Positions 20,617 to 30,290 of a stretch of DNA of 64,000 nt are shown here, piece after piece. Below the pieces are notes generated by a model, which worked only from the letters and a program-made list of their open reading frames with translations, was not told the DNA's origin and ran no database searches. Every line of letters starts with the position of its first letter. Position 1 is the stretch's first letter. The DNA comes from Actinomycetota bacterium (GTDB lineage Bacteria; Actinomycetota; Acidimicrobiia; Acidimicrobiales; Ilumatobacteraceae), in contig CAUJET010000056.1 of assembly GCA_963169665.1 (NCBI GenBank), forward strand, positions 30,190-94,189. The letters run 5' to 3'. The position numbers and the translations under genes were made by a program.

Positions 20617-21494
20617 ACGAGGGCGCTCCGGGCGCGCTCGATCGCTTCTCGCCCGAAGCCCTGTTCGTCGTCTCCGGCATCTCGCAGTACACGGGCGCCG
20701 TGATCGCCGTGTCGCTGTTCGACGACGTGAGCCCGGCGACCATGGCACTGCTTCGCGTGATCGGCGCGGCCATCGTGCTGATGGCGTTCACCTGGCACAG
20801 CCAACGGAACTGGACACGCGCCGACGTTCGTGCCGCAGCCGTGTTCGGCGCGGCAACGGCGCTGATGAACCTGTTCTTCTACCTCGCGATCGACCGCATC
20901 GATCTGGGCAAGAGCGTCGTCATCGAGTTCATCGGGCCCATCGCCGTCGCCGCCGCGTTCACCCGAAGCCGACGCAACACCGCGGCGCTGCTGCTGGCCG
21001 TCGCCGGCGTGATGGTGCTCGGCGGCGTGGAGATCGACACCGAACCGCTCGGTCTCGTGTACATCCTGCTCGCCTCGGCGATGTGGGCGGCGTACATCAT
21101 GATCGGACGCCACGTCGCCGCCCAGGAGCGCGGCGTCAGCGGGCTCGCGCTGGGCATGGTGTTCGGATCGTTCGTCCTCGCACCGATCGGGCTGCCCGGC
21201 AGCGGCGACGTGTGGGTGCACCCCGCCTGGCTGCTCGCCGGCCTCTCCGTGGGCATCTTCTCCAATGCGGTCGGCTACAGCATCGATCAGCACGTGCTGC
21301 GGCGGGTGCCGGTGCGACGCTTCGCCGTGCTGCTCGCGCTGTTGCCCGTGACCGCGATGTTGGTGGGCTTCATCGCGCTCGACCAACGGCCGAGCCCGGT
21401 CGACCTGCTCGGTGCCGCCCTCGTGATCGCCGGCGTGGTGAGCCAGGAGCGCGAGGTGCTCGCCGTCGCCGAACTCGAGACCACCCCCGCCTGA
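20613..21494 (+). CDS. EamA-family (DMT) transporter
   Basis: A 293-aa inner-membrane protein with about ten hydrophobic segments in two EamA repeats (first half to about residue 140, second half from GLVYILLASAMWAAYIM). It resembles RhtA-type metabolite exporters. The start is GTG 20613, overlapping the aldolase TGA, which explains why no separate ribosome site is present. Substrate unknown. Confidence 0.85.
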   Translation: MNEGAPGALDRFSPEALFVVSGISQYTGAVIAVSLFDDVSPATMALLRVIGAAIVLMAFTWHSQRNWTRADVRAAAVFGAATALMNLFFYLAIDRIDLGKSVVIEFIGPIAVAAAFTRSRRNTAALLLAVAGVMVLGGVEIDTEPLGLVYILLASAMWAAYIMIGRHVAAQERGVSGLALGMVFGSFVLAPIGLPGSGDVWVHPAWLLAGLSVGIFSNAVGYSIDQHVLRRVPVRRFAVLLALLPVTAMLVGFIALDQRPSPVDLLGAALVIAGVVSQEREVLAVAELETTPA

Positions 21495-21626
21495 CACGGA
21501 GGCAGCCGCGACGGCCAGCACGGAGCGGGCATCTTTGGTTGTCAAGGTGCGGGCCAGCCGCCGCGACCGTGGGGTCGTGTGCTCCGCCGTCGTGGTCTGG
21601 AGCGTGGCCGACCTGGGTGTGGGCTG

Positions 21627-22904
21627 TCAGGCCCATTGGTGTGCGGGTGGTCCGGTCGTCATGACGATGGCGCCGTCGCGGGTGGTGATGGTGAGCCGTC
21701 GACGGTCGTCGAGGGTGAGATGCCAGTGGCGGGCGTGGAGTTGGTCGTGGTGGTGCTTGCAGAGGGGGACGAGGAGTTCGATGTCGGTGTTGCCGCCGTG
21801 GTCCCAGTCGTGGGTGTGGTGGGGTTCGGTCTGGGACACGTGGGTGTGGCAGCCGGGGATGGCGCAGTGCCGGTACATGGCTCGCAGTGCCCGTCGTTGG
21901 TCGCGGGTCGCGAAGCGACGTGATCGGCCGGCGTGCAAGGACACGGGTGTACGGAGCGACTCGCGGAGTTGCTCCGGGGTGGGGACGGGCCGGCCCTGGC
22001 GGATGACGACGCCTCCACGGTTGACGACGACCGGGACGAACCGGGAGCGTCCGGCCATCTCTCGCAGGGTGTCGATCGGGAGATCGATCCCGCGACCGCA
22101 CTCGACCCGACTCGACGCATGACGTCCGCGGAGCAGGGTGTCCTCGTCGATCACCACGATGAACTCCGGCGCCCCGGCCCCCCGGCCTTCACCACGGATC
22201 AACGACAACAACGCGTGAGCGCGGAGGAAGTCCTGCTTCTCCATCGGATCGTCCGGTGCGCCCGCCGGGTGCGGAGCATGGAAGACCGCCTCCAACCGTT
22301 GCTGCAACGCGGACGCCAGCACCAGGCCTGCTTCGGGGTCGTACTGGCCGGACAGGTGGACCATGCCGGTACGAGCGTCGGTCCACTGCCGCAACCGTGT
22401 CGCGCCACGTTGTCGTTGGAGGCGTGATCGGCCGTCGTCGGCCTCGATCGAGGCGACCTCGCGACGCAGGTGGTCGCGGAAGTCCTCGACCGTCATCCGA
22501 CACGCGAGCGCCGCGAGGCGCGCCTGCAATGCCAACAACCTGGGGCGAGCCGCGACCAGCATCGAGTTGAGCGCGGCGATGAATGCGTCGAGGTGCTCAC
22601 CCGACAGCTCCCCGGCAGCCATGCGTTCCTCGAACGCCGGCGCTGACCGGGCCGCCCGCGCCCGTCGCGAGGTGGTCTGCCCGGCACGCGCCGATCGGTT
22701 CGTCGCGGCCGCGTTGTCCGCATCCGGGTTCACGGACGCATCGACCGACGCGAGCGCTTCCAACCGAGACTGGCACGCGATCTCGAGCGCGGTGAGCCAG
22801 TTCCGACACGACGTCACGTCACGCAAGGCATCCACGACGGCGTCACGCGACGACAGCGACACATCGACCCCAGCCAGTCGGTTCACGACAGCCACGACAT
22901 CCAC
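21627..22904 (-). CDS. DUF222 (13E12-type) HNH endonuclease-like protein
   Basis: A 425-aa protein with an N-terminal DUF222 region (about residues 1-330) and a C-terminal HNH domain: CAIPGCHTHVSQTEPHHT, DWDHGGNTDIE and LCKHHHDQLH give two Cys ligands and the HNH histidines. This is the 13E12 repeat family abundant in actinobacteria and often associated with mobile DNA, yet no transposase or flanking repeat is visible here. GTG 22904 has a GGAAGGGGGTGA ribosome site. A LexA-type box lies about 130 bases upstream next to a TAGTGT -10 box (23025-23020), so induction by DNA damage is likely. Confidence 0.85.
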   Translation of the reverse strand: MDVVAVVNRLAGVDVSLSSRDAVVDALRDVTSCRNWLTALEIACQSRLEALASVDASVNPDADNAAATNRSARAGQTTSRRARAARSAPAFEERMAAGELSGEHLDAFIAALNSMLVAARPRLLALQARLAALACRMTVEDFRDHLRREVASIEADDGRSRLQRQRGATRLRQWTDARTGMVHLSGQYDPEAGLVLASALQQRLEAVFHAPHPAGAPDDPMEKQDFLRAHALLSLIRGEGRGAGAPEFIVVIDEDTLLRGRHASSRVECGRGIDLPIDTLREMAGRSRFVPVVVNRGGVVIRQGRPVPTPEQLRESLRTPVSLHAGRSRRFATRDQRRALRAMYRHCAIPGCHTHVSQTEPHHTHDWDHGGNTDIELLVPLCKHHHDQLHARHWHLTLDDRRRLTITTRDGAIVMTTGPPAHQWA

Positions 22905-23035
22905 CGCTCACCCCCTTCCCACACGCCAGACGCGACGTCGAAGGAATCGATCACACTCGGTTGGAGGAACCCGACGAACGGGTTCGATGATCGTCCCGGG
23001 GGAACTCGGAACACGGAGCACACTATCACCTCGAC

Positions 23036-23051
23036 ACGAACATGTGTTCGA
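23036..23051. promoter_or_regulatory. LexA (SOS) box upstream of the HNH gene
   Basis: ACGAACATGTGTTCGA matches the actinobacterial SOS consensus TCGAAC-N4-GTTCGA at 15 of 16 symmetric positions (first base A instead of T). It ends 10 bases upstream of a minus-strand TAGTGT box (23025-23020), so a bound repressor would cover the promoter of the DUF222-HNH gene. The divergent membrane-protein gene starts about 100 bases away on the other side. Confidence 0.7.
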
Positions 23052-23124
23052 TCAACCGAGAAATTGGACGACCCGGAAATGGGGGGTCGGGCACGTGCCG
23101 CACCACCCCGAGATCATGTTGATC

Positions 23125-23145
23125 TGTAGCAACACATCTGATACA
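23125..23145. promoter_or_regulatory. Probable operator of the membrane protein/GntR operon
   Basis: TGTAGCA-N7-TGATACA is an inverted repeat with one mismatch per arm. Its right arm overlaps the likely -10 box (TACAAA, 23142-23147) just before ATG 23154. The position fits autorepression by the GntR protein encoded second in the operon. Confidence 0.5.
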
Positions 23146-23153
23146 AACTTCCC

Positions 23154-24062
23154 ATGATCGCCATGAACACCGGGGAGACCGCCACCGTGGTGATCCAGGG
23201 CGTCATCGTGCTCCTGATCGGCGTCGCGCTCTTCAACGGTGCGCTCGTCTGGCCGACCGACCGACATCTGGCGCTGTTCGGCAGCGCCTACGAGGTGCCG
23301 ATCACATCGGACAACCGCCGACCGCTCGCGATGTACATCTGGTGGAGCAGGGCGTGGCGCATCGGCGGTGCCGTCGTCGCGTTCGTGGTCGCGCAGATCA
23401 TCGAGGCGTTCACCGACACCACCGACCTCGCCGGCGTGCTGGTGCTGGGCGTCGGCTATGCCCTCGGGGCCACGATCGGCGAGGTGTTCCGCCCACGACC
23501 GATGCGGCCCGACCGGCCACGAGCCTCGCTCGAGGTCCGCTCGATCACCGACTACGTGCGGCCCTGGGTGCTCGTCGCGATGGCCACGAGTGCAGCAGCC
23601 ACGGTCGTGGCGCTCGCGCGATTCCTCCAACTCGACGCCATGCACGTCGACCGTGTCGACCCGCCGTGGGTCGAACTCGATCGCACGACGGCCATCGTGA
23701 TCACTGCGGTCCTGCTGCTCGGCGCAGGCATCACGGTGGTGCTCGGACAGTTCCTCGCCCGCCGTCCCCAGCGGGTCGAGTCGAGCGAGATCGCCGCGGT
23801 CGAACACGCGATCCGGAGTTCGGCCATCGTGTCCCTCACCGGTTGCGGGCTGATGCTCACGGGAGCCGGGACGATGTTCCTCGCGATGCGTGTGTCGTGG
23901 CTGGCATCCGGCACCGACGTCGCGCTCCGCTCGTTGCACGGCTGGGTGCACGTGATCGGGTTCTTCGCCACGTTCATCGGCCTGATGCTCTCGTGGCGAG
24001 CCATCCCGCGGTTCGCTCCGTTCTGGCGTCGACTCCCCGCAGTGCCACCGGAGACCGCATGA
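23154..24062 (+). CDS. Multispanning membrane protein of unknown function, operon with GntR
   Basis: A 302-aa protein with about seven hydrophobic segments (near residues 10-30, 65-85, 95-115, 140-160, 180-205, 225-250, 265-285). I do not recognise the family. ATG 23154 is 6 nt from a TACAAA box; ATG 23163 is an in-frame alternative. Its TGA overlaps the ATG of the GntR gene (ATGA), so the pair is coupled, as in YtrA-type regulator/membrane-protein operons. Confidence 0.65.
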   Translation: MIAMNTGETATVVIQGVIVLLIGVALFNGALVWPTDRHLALFGSAYEVPITSDNRRPLAMYIWWSRAWRIGGAVVAFVVAQIIEAFTDTTDLAGVLVLGVGYALGATIGEVFRPRPMRPDRPRASLEVRSITDYVRPWVLVAMATSAAATVVALARFLQLDAMHVDRVDPPWVELDRTTAIVITAVLLLGAGITVVLGQFLARRPQRVESSEIAAVEHAIRSSAIVSLTGCGLMLTGAGTMFLAMRVSWLASGTDVALRSLHGWVHVIGFFATFIGLMLSWRAIPRFAPFWRRLPAVPPETA

Positions 24063-24427
24063 TCATCGAGCTCGACCCCGAGTCGAAGGAGCCTCCATAC
24101 GCGCAACTGAAGCTGGCGATCAGCCGCTTGGTCGCCACCGGTGAGTTGGCGCCCGGCACGCAGCTGCCCACGATCCGCCAGCTCGCAGGCGACCTGGATG
24201 TCGCACCGAACACCGTGGCGCGCGCCTACCGCGAACTCGAGTCCGACGGGTTCCTCCGCTCACGTGGCCGACGCGGCACTGCAGTCGCGCCGGCACCACG
24301 AGCGGCCGACGCGCCGGCGGCCATCGCCACCGAGGTCGACGACATCGTTCGTCGCGCACGTCGCCTCGGCCTCGACGGCGCCACGATCGTCGGCCTCGTC
24401 ACCCGCTCGCTCGCCCGCGAGACCTGA
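24059..24427 (+). CDS. GntR-family regulator, YtrA type
   Basis: A 122-aa regulator with an N-terminal winged helix (PPYAQLKLAISRLV, LPTIRQLAGDLDVAPNTVARAY) and only a short C-terminal helical tail, which is the YtrA subfamily layout lacking a large effector domain. Translation is coupled to the upstream membrane gene by ATGA. It probably represses its own operon through the inverted repeat at 23125-23145, by inference. Confidence 0.88.
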   Translation: MIIELDPESKEPPYAQLKLAISRLVATGELAPGTQLPTIRQLAGDLDVAPNTVARAYRELESDGFLRSRGRRGTAVAPAPRAADAPAAIATEVDDIVRRARRLGLDGATIVGLVTRSLARET

Positions 24428-24527
24428 TCCCGCGACTCGGGACGCAGCGCCGCGCACACGCCCGTTCGGCCGGCGTATGTTCGCCGACGCGTCGTCGTGA
24501 CGCGCCAGCGACCAGACGCGACCAGGG

Positions 24528-25691
<1,164 letters not shown>

Positions 25692-25735
25692 GCGTGAAAG
25701 ACTACCAACTCGGTCAGGTATTCGTCTCCGTGGGG

Positions 25736-26527
25736 TCAGCCGGTCACGAGTGCGGGCAGCAGCTCGCTGAGCTCGCCGAGGACCACCTCGTCGGCGTACC
25801 GGTCCATCTTGGTGGACTGGCCGTTCACGATGACCACGCGCGCCCCCGCCGCCTTCGCCCGAGGCACGATGTTCGCCGCCGGGAACACCGACAGCGACGA
25901 CCCGGCGGCCAGCAGCACGTCGCACGCCTCGGCCGCGACCAGCGCCGCCTCGATCACCTCCGGCACGAGCGCCTGACCGAAGGAGATGGTGTCACTCTTC
26001 AGGATCCCCTCGCCGCACGCGAGGCAGTGCGGATCGGGATCGCCCTGCCGCACCCGTTCGACCGCCTCGTGCATCGGCCGCCGGTCCTGACAGCGCCAGC
26101 ACCGCGACCACCACATCGTCCCGTGCACCTCGATCACCTTCGCCGGGTCGTGGCCCGCCTTCTGGTGCAGCTCGTCGATGTTCTGGGTGACGAGCGCGAC
26201 CAGCCGATCGGTGCGCTCCAGCTCCACCAGCGCACGATGACCGGCGTTCGGTTCGGCCTGCCACGCGGGCGAGACCAGTCGGTGCTGCCACGCCGCCTGA
26301 CGCACCAGCGGATCGTTCAGGTAGTGCTCGAGCGTCGACGCCTTCTCGGCCAACGGGTTGCGCGTCCACAGCCCGTTGGGTCCTCTGAAGTCGGGGATGC
26401 CCGAATCGGTGGAGATGCCTGCGCCGGTGAGCACCGTGACGCGACGTGCCTCGGCGATCCACTCCCGTGCCCGCCCGACTCGCTCGCCGGCTCCTGCGTC
26501 GGTCGTGACGGCCGGTCCCTCGTTCAT
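25736..26527 (-). CDS. Sirtuin NAD-dependent protein deacylase
   Basis: A 263-aa Sir2-family enzyme that removes acyl groups from lysines using NAD. It shows VLTGAGISTDSGIPDFRG, TQNIDELHQKAG, the catalytic VHGT, and two zinc CxxC pairs (CWRC and CLAC). Two adjacent ATG codons (26530, 26527) are possible; I use the second because a degenerate -10 (AAGAGT) is 7 nt upstream. In a genome with many acyl-CoA enzymes it may control acyl-CoA synthetases, by family knowledge only. Confidence 0.92.
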   Translation of the reverse strand: MNEGPAVTTDAGAGERVGRAREWIAEARRVTVLTGAGISTDSGIPDFRGPNGLWTRNPLAEKASTLEHYLNDPLVRQAAWQHRLVSPAWQAEPNAGHRALVELERTDRLVALVTQNIDELHQKAGHDPAKVIEVHGTMWWSRCWRCQDRRPMHEAVERVRQGDPDPHCLACGEGILKSDTISFGQALVPEVIEAALVAAEACDVLLAAGSSLSVFPAANIVPRAKAAGARVVIVNGQSTKMDRYADEVVLGELSELLPALVTG

Positions 26528-26687
26528 CATCGGCACTCTTGCACAGCGTCGGCGACGCTGCGTTTCCGGAGCCGGCTTCCCGCTGTCCCTCTGTGGGGTG
26601 CCATGCCGTCGGCCCTCACCGGCACCGCGGTGGTGCGTGCGTCCCCGCGTTCCGAACCCGCTCACGTCCGCCCCACGGGAGGCACCC

Positions 26688-27287
26688 ATGACGACGCACC
26701 GCGAACCCGAGCTCACCCTCGACGAACCCGTCCTGGTGATCGTGCCCTGGCACGACGACGTCGTGGACAGAATCGGCTACGACCCGCGCTCCCCCTACGT
26801 CGAGACGTTCTGGTTGAACGTGTTCGGACCGACCTCGACCTGGATCCTGCGGCGGATGGTCACCGGGCTCGACGAGTACCCGGGCGGCTACGAGCTCGAC
26901 CTCGAGCAGACCGCCGGCGCGCTCGGTCTGGTCTTCACCCCCGGTGCGAGCAACCCGTTCGCCCGTTCGATCAACCGCACCATCATGTTCGGCGCGACCC
27001 AACCGGTGCCCGGCGGCCTCGCCGTGCGTCGACGCCTCCCACCGGTGAGTTCACGCCACCTCCAGCGGATGCCCCCGTACCTGCGCGCCGCACACCAGCT
27101 CTGGCAACGGCGCACGCCGGCGACAGAAGCGCAGGCCGAGCGGGCACGGATCCTCGCCGAGGCGATGCTGCGCGCCGGTGACCCGAACGACGCGGTGGAG
27201 CGTCAGTTGCTCGGCCTCGGCATCCCTCCCGTCACCGCGATCGACGTGGCCAAGGAGCTCTCGACGAGGCCGCCGGACGCGGCCTGA
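26688..27287 (+). CDS. Hypothetical protein
   Basis: A 199-aa soluble protein I do not recognise. The N-terminal part is DEPVLVIVPWHDDVVDRIGY followed by a conserved-looking WLNVFGPTSTWILRRM segment, and the C-terminal third is helical and charged. No signal peptide or membrane segment is visible. GGGAGG lies 7 nt before ATG 26688, so this gene has a leader. Its stop codon is 2 bases from that of the convergent pilin-like gene. Confidence 0.6.
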   Translation: MTTHREPELTLDEPVLVIVPWHDDVVDRIGYDPRSPYVETFWLNVFGPTSTWILRRMVTGLDEYPGGYELDLEQTAGALGLVFTPGASNPFARSINRTIMFGATQPVPGGLAVRRRLPPVSSRHLQRMPPYLRAAHQLWQRRTPATEAQAERARILAEAMLRAGDPNDAVERQLLGLGIPPVTAIDVAKELSTRPPDAA

Positions 27288-27289
27288 GA

Positions 27290-28990
27290 TCAGGCGAGCG
27301 ACAGCCCCCACTTGGCCGCGAGATAGGCCTCGAGCGTCCGACGTTCCTCGACGGTGAGCACGCGGTCGAACACGACGACCTCGGCGACCGCGGCGGCAGT
27401 GAACTCCGAGGCCGCCCACCCACCGATCGACAGCCCGACCGGGGTCGTCGTCGCCGACGTCGACGACACCACGAGCGCGCCGTCGCCGAACACCTCGGCC
27501 CGCACGCCACGATCGATCGCCGCCGTGTACAGATGGGCGCCCGAAGCTGCGGGTGCGCCGCCGGCGTTGGTGAGCCAGCTGTCGAAGTGCGCGACCCGCT
27601 CGCGCCCGGCCCACCAGCCGAGCAGCCAGTTGTTGCCGGTGGAGCTGAGGATGCGCGACGCCTGACCGATGGGCAGCGCGACGACCGCGATCGTCGCGTC
27701 GCCGGGCAGCGACAGCCCGGGATCGACGAGGTTGTTGGTGCCGCTGGTGACCACCGCCGGACGCCCGGCGAAGCCCTCAGGGTCGTAGACCCCCGCCGGG
27801 CTGCCGAGATGCGGTGCCAGCACGCGCGACCCGGTCGAGCTGCGCCATGCGGTCACCGCCGGCGCGCACGTGAGGGCGGTCTCCACGAGATCCGTCTCCG
27901 AGGTCGCGTCGAACCAAGCACTCGGGTTCGGCGCCATCGCCGCGGGCTCCGTCCCGGCGACCGTGAGTCCCCACTTGGCCCCCAGGTAGCGCTCGGTCTG
28001 CTGACGTTCGGTGTCGGTGAGGGCACGGTCGTACACGAGCACCTCGCTGACGGCCGAGGCGCTGAACTCCGACGTCTGCACGTAGGCCCCACCGACCACC
28101 AGTCCGCGAGGCATCGCGGTGGCCGTCGCACTCGTCGCGAGCTGGGTGCCGTCGCGCCACACGGTCGAACGGACGCCGGGCAGGATCGTCGCGGAGTACA
28201 GCCGGGTCGAGGTGTCCGCAGCGACCGACGTGCTCGGCAACCAACCCTCGAAGTACGCGACATCACGCCACCCCATCCGCCACCCGAGCAACCAGTTGTT
28301 GTTCCACCCCGACAGGATCCGCTGGTTCCGACCACCGGTCAGGCTCGCCACCACGAAGATCGACCCCTCGTTCGCCGTCAGCGACGTGTTCCGCAGCACC
28401 GACGAGCCGGTCGTGGTCACCGCAGGGCGACCGCCCTGTGCGGTCGCCGACCAGGCGATGCCGTACGACGGCGACGGAGCCTCGAGGTGGTTGCCGTTGC
28501 CGCTGCGATCGGTCCACCGCACCGCGTTCGAGCAGAGCGTCGCTGAGTCGATCGACGCCGCGTTCGCCGCGTCGAAGTGCGCCACGGCGCCGCTGATCGG
28601 CAACGAGTCGCCGCACACGAACGTCGGCGGCGCGCCCGAGAGCAGGCGCAGATCCCACGAGTCGGTCGACATCGTCAGACCGCCGGCGTCGATCGCGGCG
28701 CCTTCCGGCAGGCCCATCGCTCCCGAGCTCTCCAGGTCGGTGAACGTCGTCGCATGAGCGCCGATCATCGCGAAGTGGGTCGTGGCCGCCGCTCGTGCTG
28801 CGTCGGCCGACGCCGAACACGCGGCCGCGGTGCCCTGCGATGTCAGGCGGCCCACGCCCACCACCGCGACCGCCGACAGCACGCTGACCACCACGACCGC
28901 CACCACGAGTTCGACCAGGGAGAAGCCGTGGTCGCGGCAGGGCACGACGGGCGCGCCGCGTCGAGCAGGAACCGTCCTCACGCACACCAC
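27290..28990 (-). CDS. Pilin-like protein with two tandem lectin/LamG-like domains
   Basis: A 566-aa protein beginning with a type IV prepilin leader: a basic N-terminus, then HGFSLVELVVAVVVVSVLSA, with Gly before Phe and Glu at +5 as needed for prepilin peptidase. A short pilin-like part (to about residue 140) is followed by two related beta-rich domains, about 150-345 and 355-566. Each contains NNWLLGW, a VAxFxxWL segment, a VVG/SIGG strand and an ending of the type ERxxxExYLxAKWGL, which points to internal duplication. The domains resemble LamG/concanavalin-like folds, so surface adhesion or glycan binding is likely. No other pilus gene is nearby. Start codon GTG 28990 is uncertain. Confidence 0.8.
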   Translation of the reverse strand: MVCVRTVPARRGAPVVPCRDHGFSLVELVVAVVVVSVLSAVAVVGVGRLTSQGTAAACSASADAARAAATTHFAMIGAHATTFTDLESSGAMGLPEGAAIDAGGLTMSTDSWDLRLLSGAPPTFVCGDSLPISGAVAHFDAANAASIDSATLCSNAVRWTDRSGNGNHLEAPSPSYGIAWSATAQGGRPAVTTTGSSVLRNTSLTANEGSIFVVASLTGGRNQRILSGWNNNWLLGWRMGWRDVAYFEGWLPSTSVAADTSTRLYSATILPGVRSTVWRDGTQLATSATATAMPRGLVVGGAYVQTSEFSASAVSEVLVYDRALTDTERQQTERYLGAKWGLTVAGTEPAAMAPNPSAWFDATSETDLVETALTCAPAVTAWRSSTGSRVLAPHLGSPAGVYDPEGFAGRPAVVTSGTNNLVDPGLSLPGDATIAVVALPIGQASRILSSTGNNWLLGWWAGRERVAHFDSWLTNAGGAPAASGAHLYTAAIDRGVRAEVFGDGALVVSSTSATTTPVGLSIGGWAASEFTAAAVAEVVVFDRVLTVEERRTLEAYLAAKWGLSLA

Positions 28991-29036
28991 CGTCCGGGAG
29001 CGCCCCCGGTGCGCATGGCATCAGGGGCGCGGCGGC

Positions 29037-30263
29037 TCAGGTGAGCAGGCGGTCCTTCTCCACGACCACGATGCCCCGATCGGAGATCGTGAACCGTTCG
29101 GCGTCGGCGACCGGATCGAAGCCGATGTGATAGCCGGGGGGCACGACGACGTTCTTGTCGATCACGCAGCGGTGCAACTTCGCGCCATGGCCCACGGTGA
29201 CGCCGGGGAACAGGATCGACTCGGTCACGACCGCGCTCGAATCCACGAACACGTCGGGGCTGAGGATCGAACGGTCGACGATGCCGCCCGACACGATCGA
29301 ACCCGCGCACAGCAGGCTGTTCACGACCCGCGCATCCTCGCCGCCCCACCCGTGACCGAGCTTGGCCGGGGGCAGCGGCAGCTGCAGGCTGTAGACCGGC
29401 CACTCCTTGTTGTAGAGGCTGAACGGCGGCACGGGCGCGAGCAGGTCCATGTTCGCCTCGTAGTAGGCATCGAGGCTCCCGACATCACGCCAGTACCCGC
29501 GCTCGTGATCGGCCTGGCCCGGGATCGTGTTCAGCGAGAAGTCGTACATGCGAGCGACCCCGGCACGGGTGAGCGCGGGGATCACGTCGCCACCGATGTC
29601 GGTGGGACCGCTGTCGTCGCCGAGCGGCGTGACGATGTCGACGAGCGCCTCCGTCGTGAAGACGTAGTTGCCCATCGACGCGAGCGACTTGGTCGGGTCG
29701 CCCGGCATGGGCGGCGGGTTCTTGGGCTTCTCGAGGAACTCGACGATCCGGTTCTCCGCGTCGGCGTGGATGATGCCGAACGACGGCGCCTCCTCGATCG
29801 GCACCGGGATCGCCGCGACGGTGACGCCGGCACCGCTCTCGATGTGCTCGGCGACCATCTGCCGCGGATCCATGTGGTAGATGTGATCGGCGCCGAAGAC
29901 GCACACGTAGTCGGGCTTCTCGTCGGAGATCAGGTTGAGGTTCTGGTACACGGCGTCGGCCGAACCGGAGAACCACTGCGGGCCACGACGCATCTGCGCC
30001 GGCACCGGCGTCACGTAGTTGCCGAGCAGCGTCGAGAACCGCCAGGTCTGGGAGATGTGGCGGTCGAGGCTGTGGCTCTTGTACTGCGTGAGCACGACGA
30101 TCTTCAGGTACCCCGCGTTCGCGAAGTTCGACAGGACGAAGTCGATGATGCGGTACGACCCACCGAAGGGCACGGCCGGCTTGGCCCGGTCGGTGGTGAG
30201 CGGAGCGAGTCGTCGCCCCTCTCCACCGGCGAGGACGACGACGAGGATGCGTGGAGCGGCCAT
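29037..30263 (-). CDS. glgC: Glucose-1-phosphate adenylyltransferase
   Basis: A 408-aa enzyme making ADP-glucose from glucose-1-phosphate and ATP, the committed step of glycogen synthesis. It has the nucleotidyl signature VVLAGGEGRRLAPLTTDRAK, FGGSYRIIDF, the substrate motifs FGADHIYHMD, FLEKPK and GYWRDVGSL, and a C-terminal left-handed beta-helix (GIVDRSILSPDVFVDSSA). The glgA gene lies immediately upstream on the same strand with 27 bases between them, so both are probably expressed together. Confidence 0.96.
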   Translation of the reverse strand: MAAPRILVVVLAGGEGRRLAPLTTDRAKPAVPFGGSYRIIDFVLSNFANAGYLKIVVLTQYKSHSLDRHISQTWRFSTLLGNYVTPVPAQMRRGPQWFSGSADAVYQNLNLISDEKPDYVCVFGADHIYHMDPRQMVAEHIESGAGVTVAAIPVPIEEAPSFGIIHADAENRIVEFLEKPKNPPPMPGDPTKSLASMGNYVFTTEALVDIVTPLGDDSGPTDIGGDVIPALTRAGVARMYDFSLNTIPGQADHERGYWRDVGSLDAYYEANMDLLAPVPPFSLYNKEWPVYSLQLPLPPAKLGHGWGGEDARVVNSLLCAGSIVSGGIVDRSILSPDVFVDSSAVVTESILFPGVTVGHGAKLHRCVIDKNVVVPPGYHIGFDPVADAERFTISDRGIVVVEKDRLLT

Positions 30264-30290
30264 ACGTGCCGGACAGTAGTGGCTCTCCGG

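Noticed and set aside
21627..22904. DUF222-HNH gene as part of a mobile intron or element
   Set aside because: No flanking repeats, reverse transcriptase, transposase or disrupted host gene were visible.
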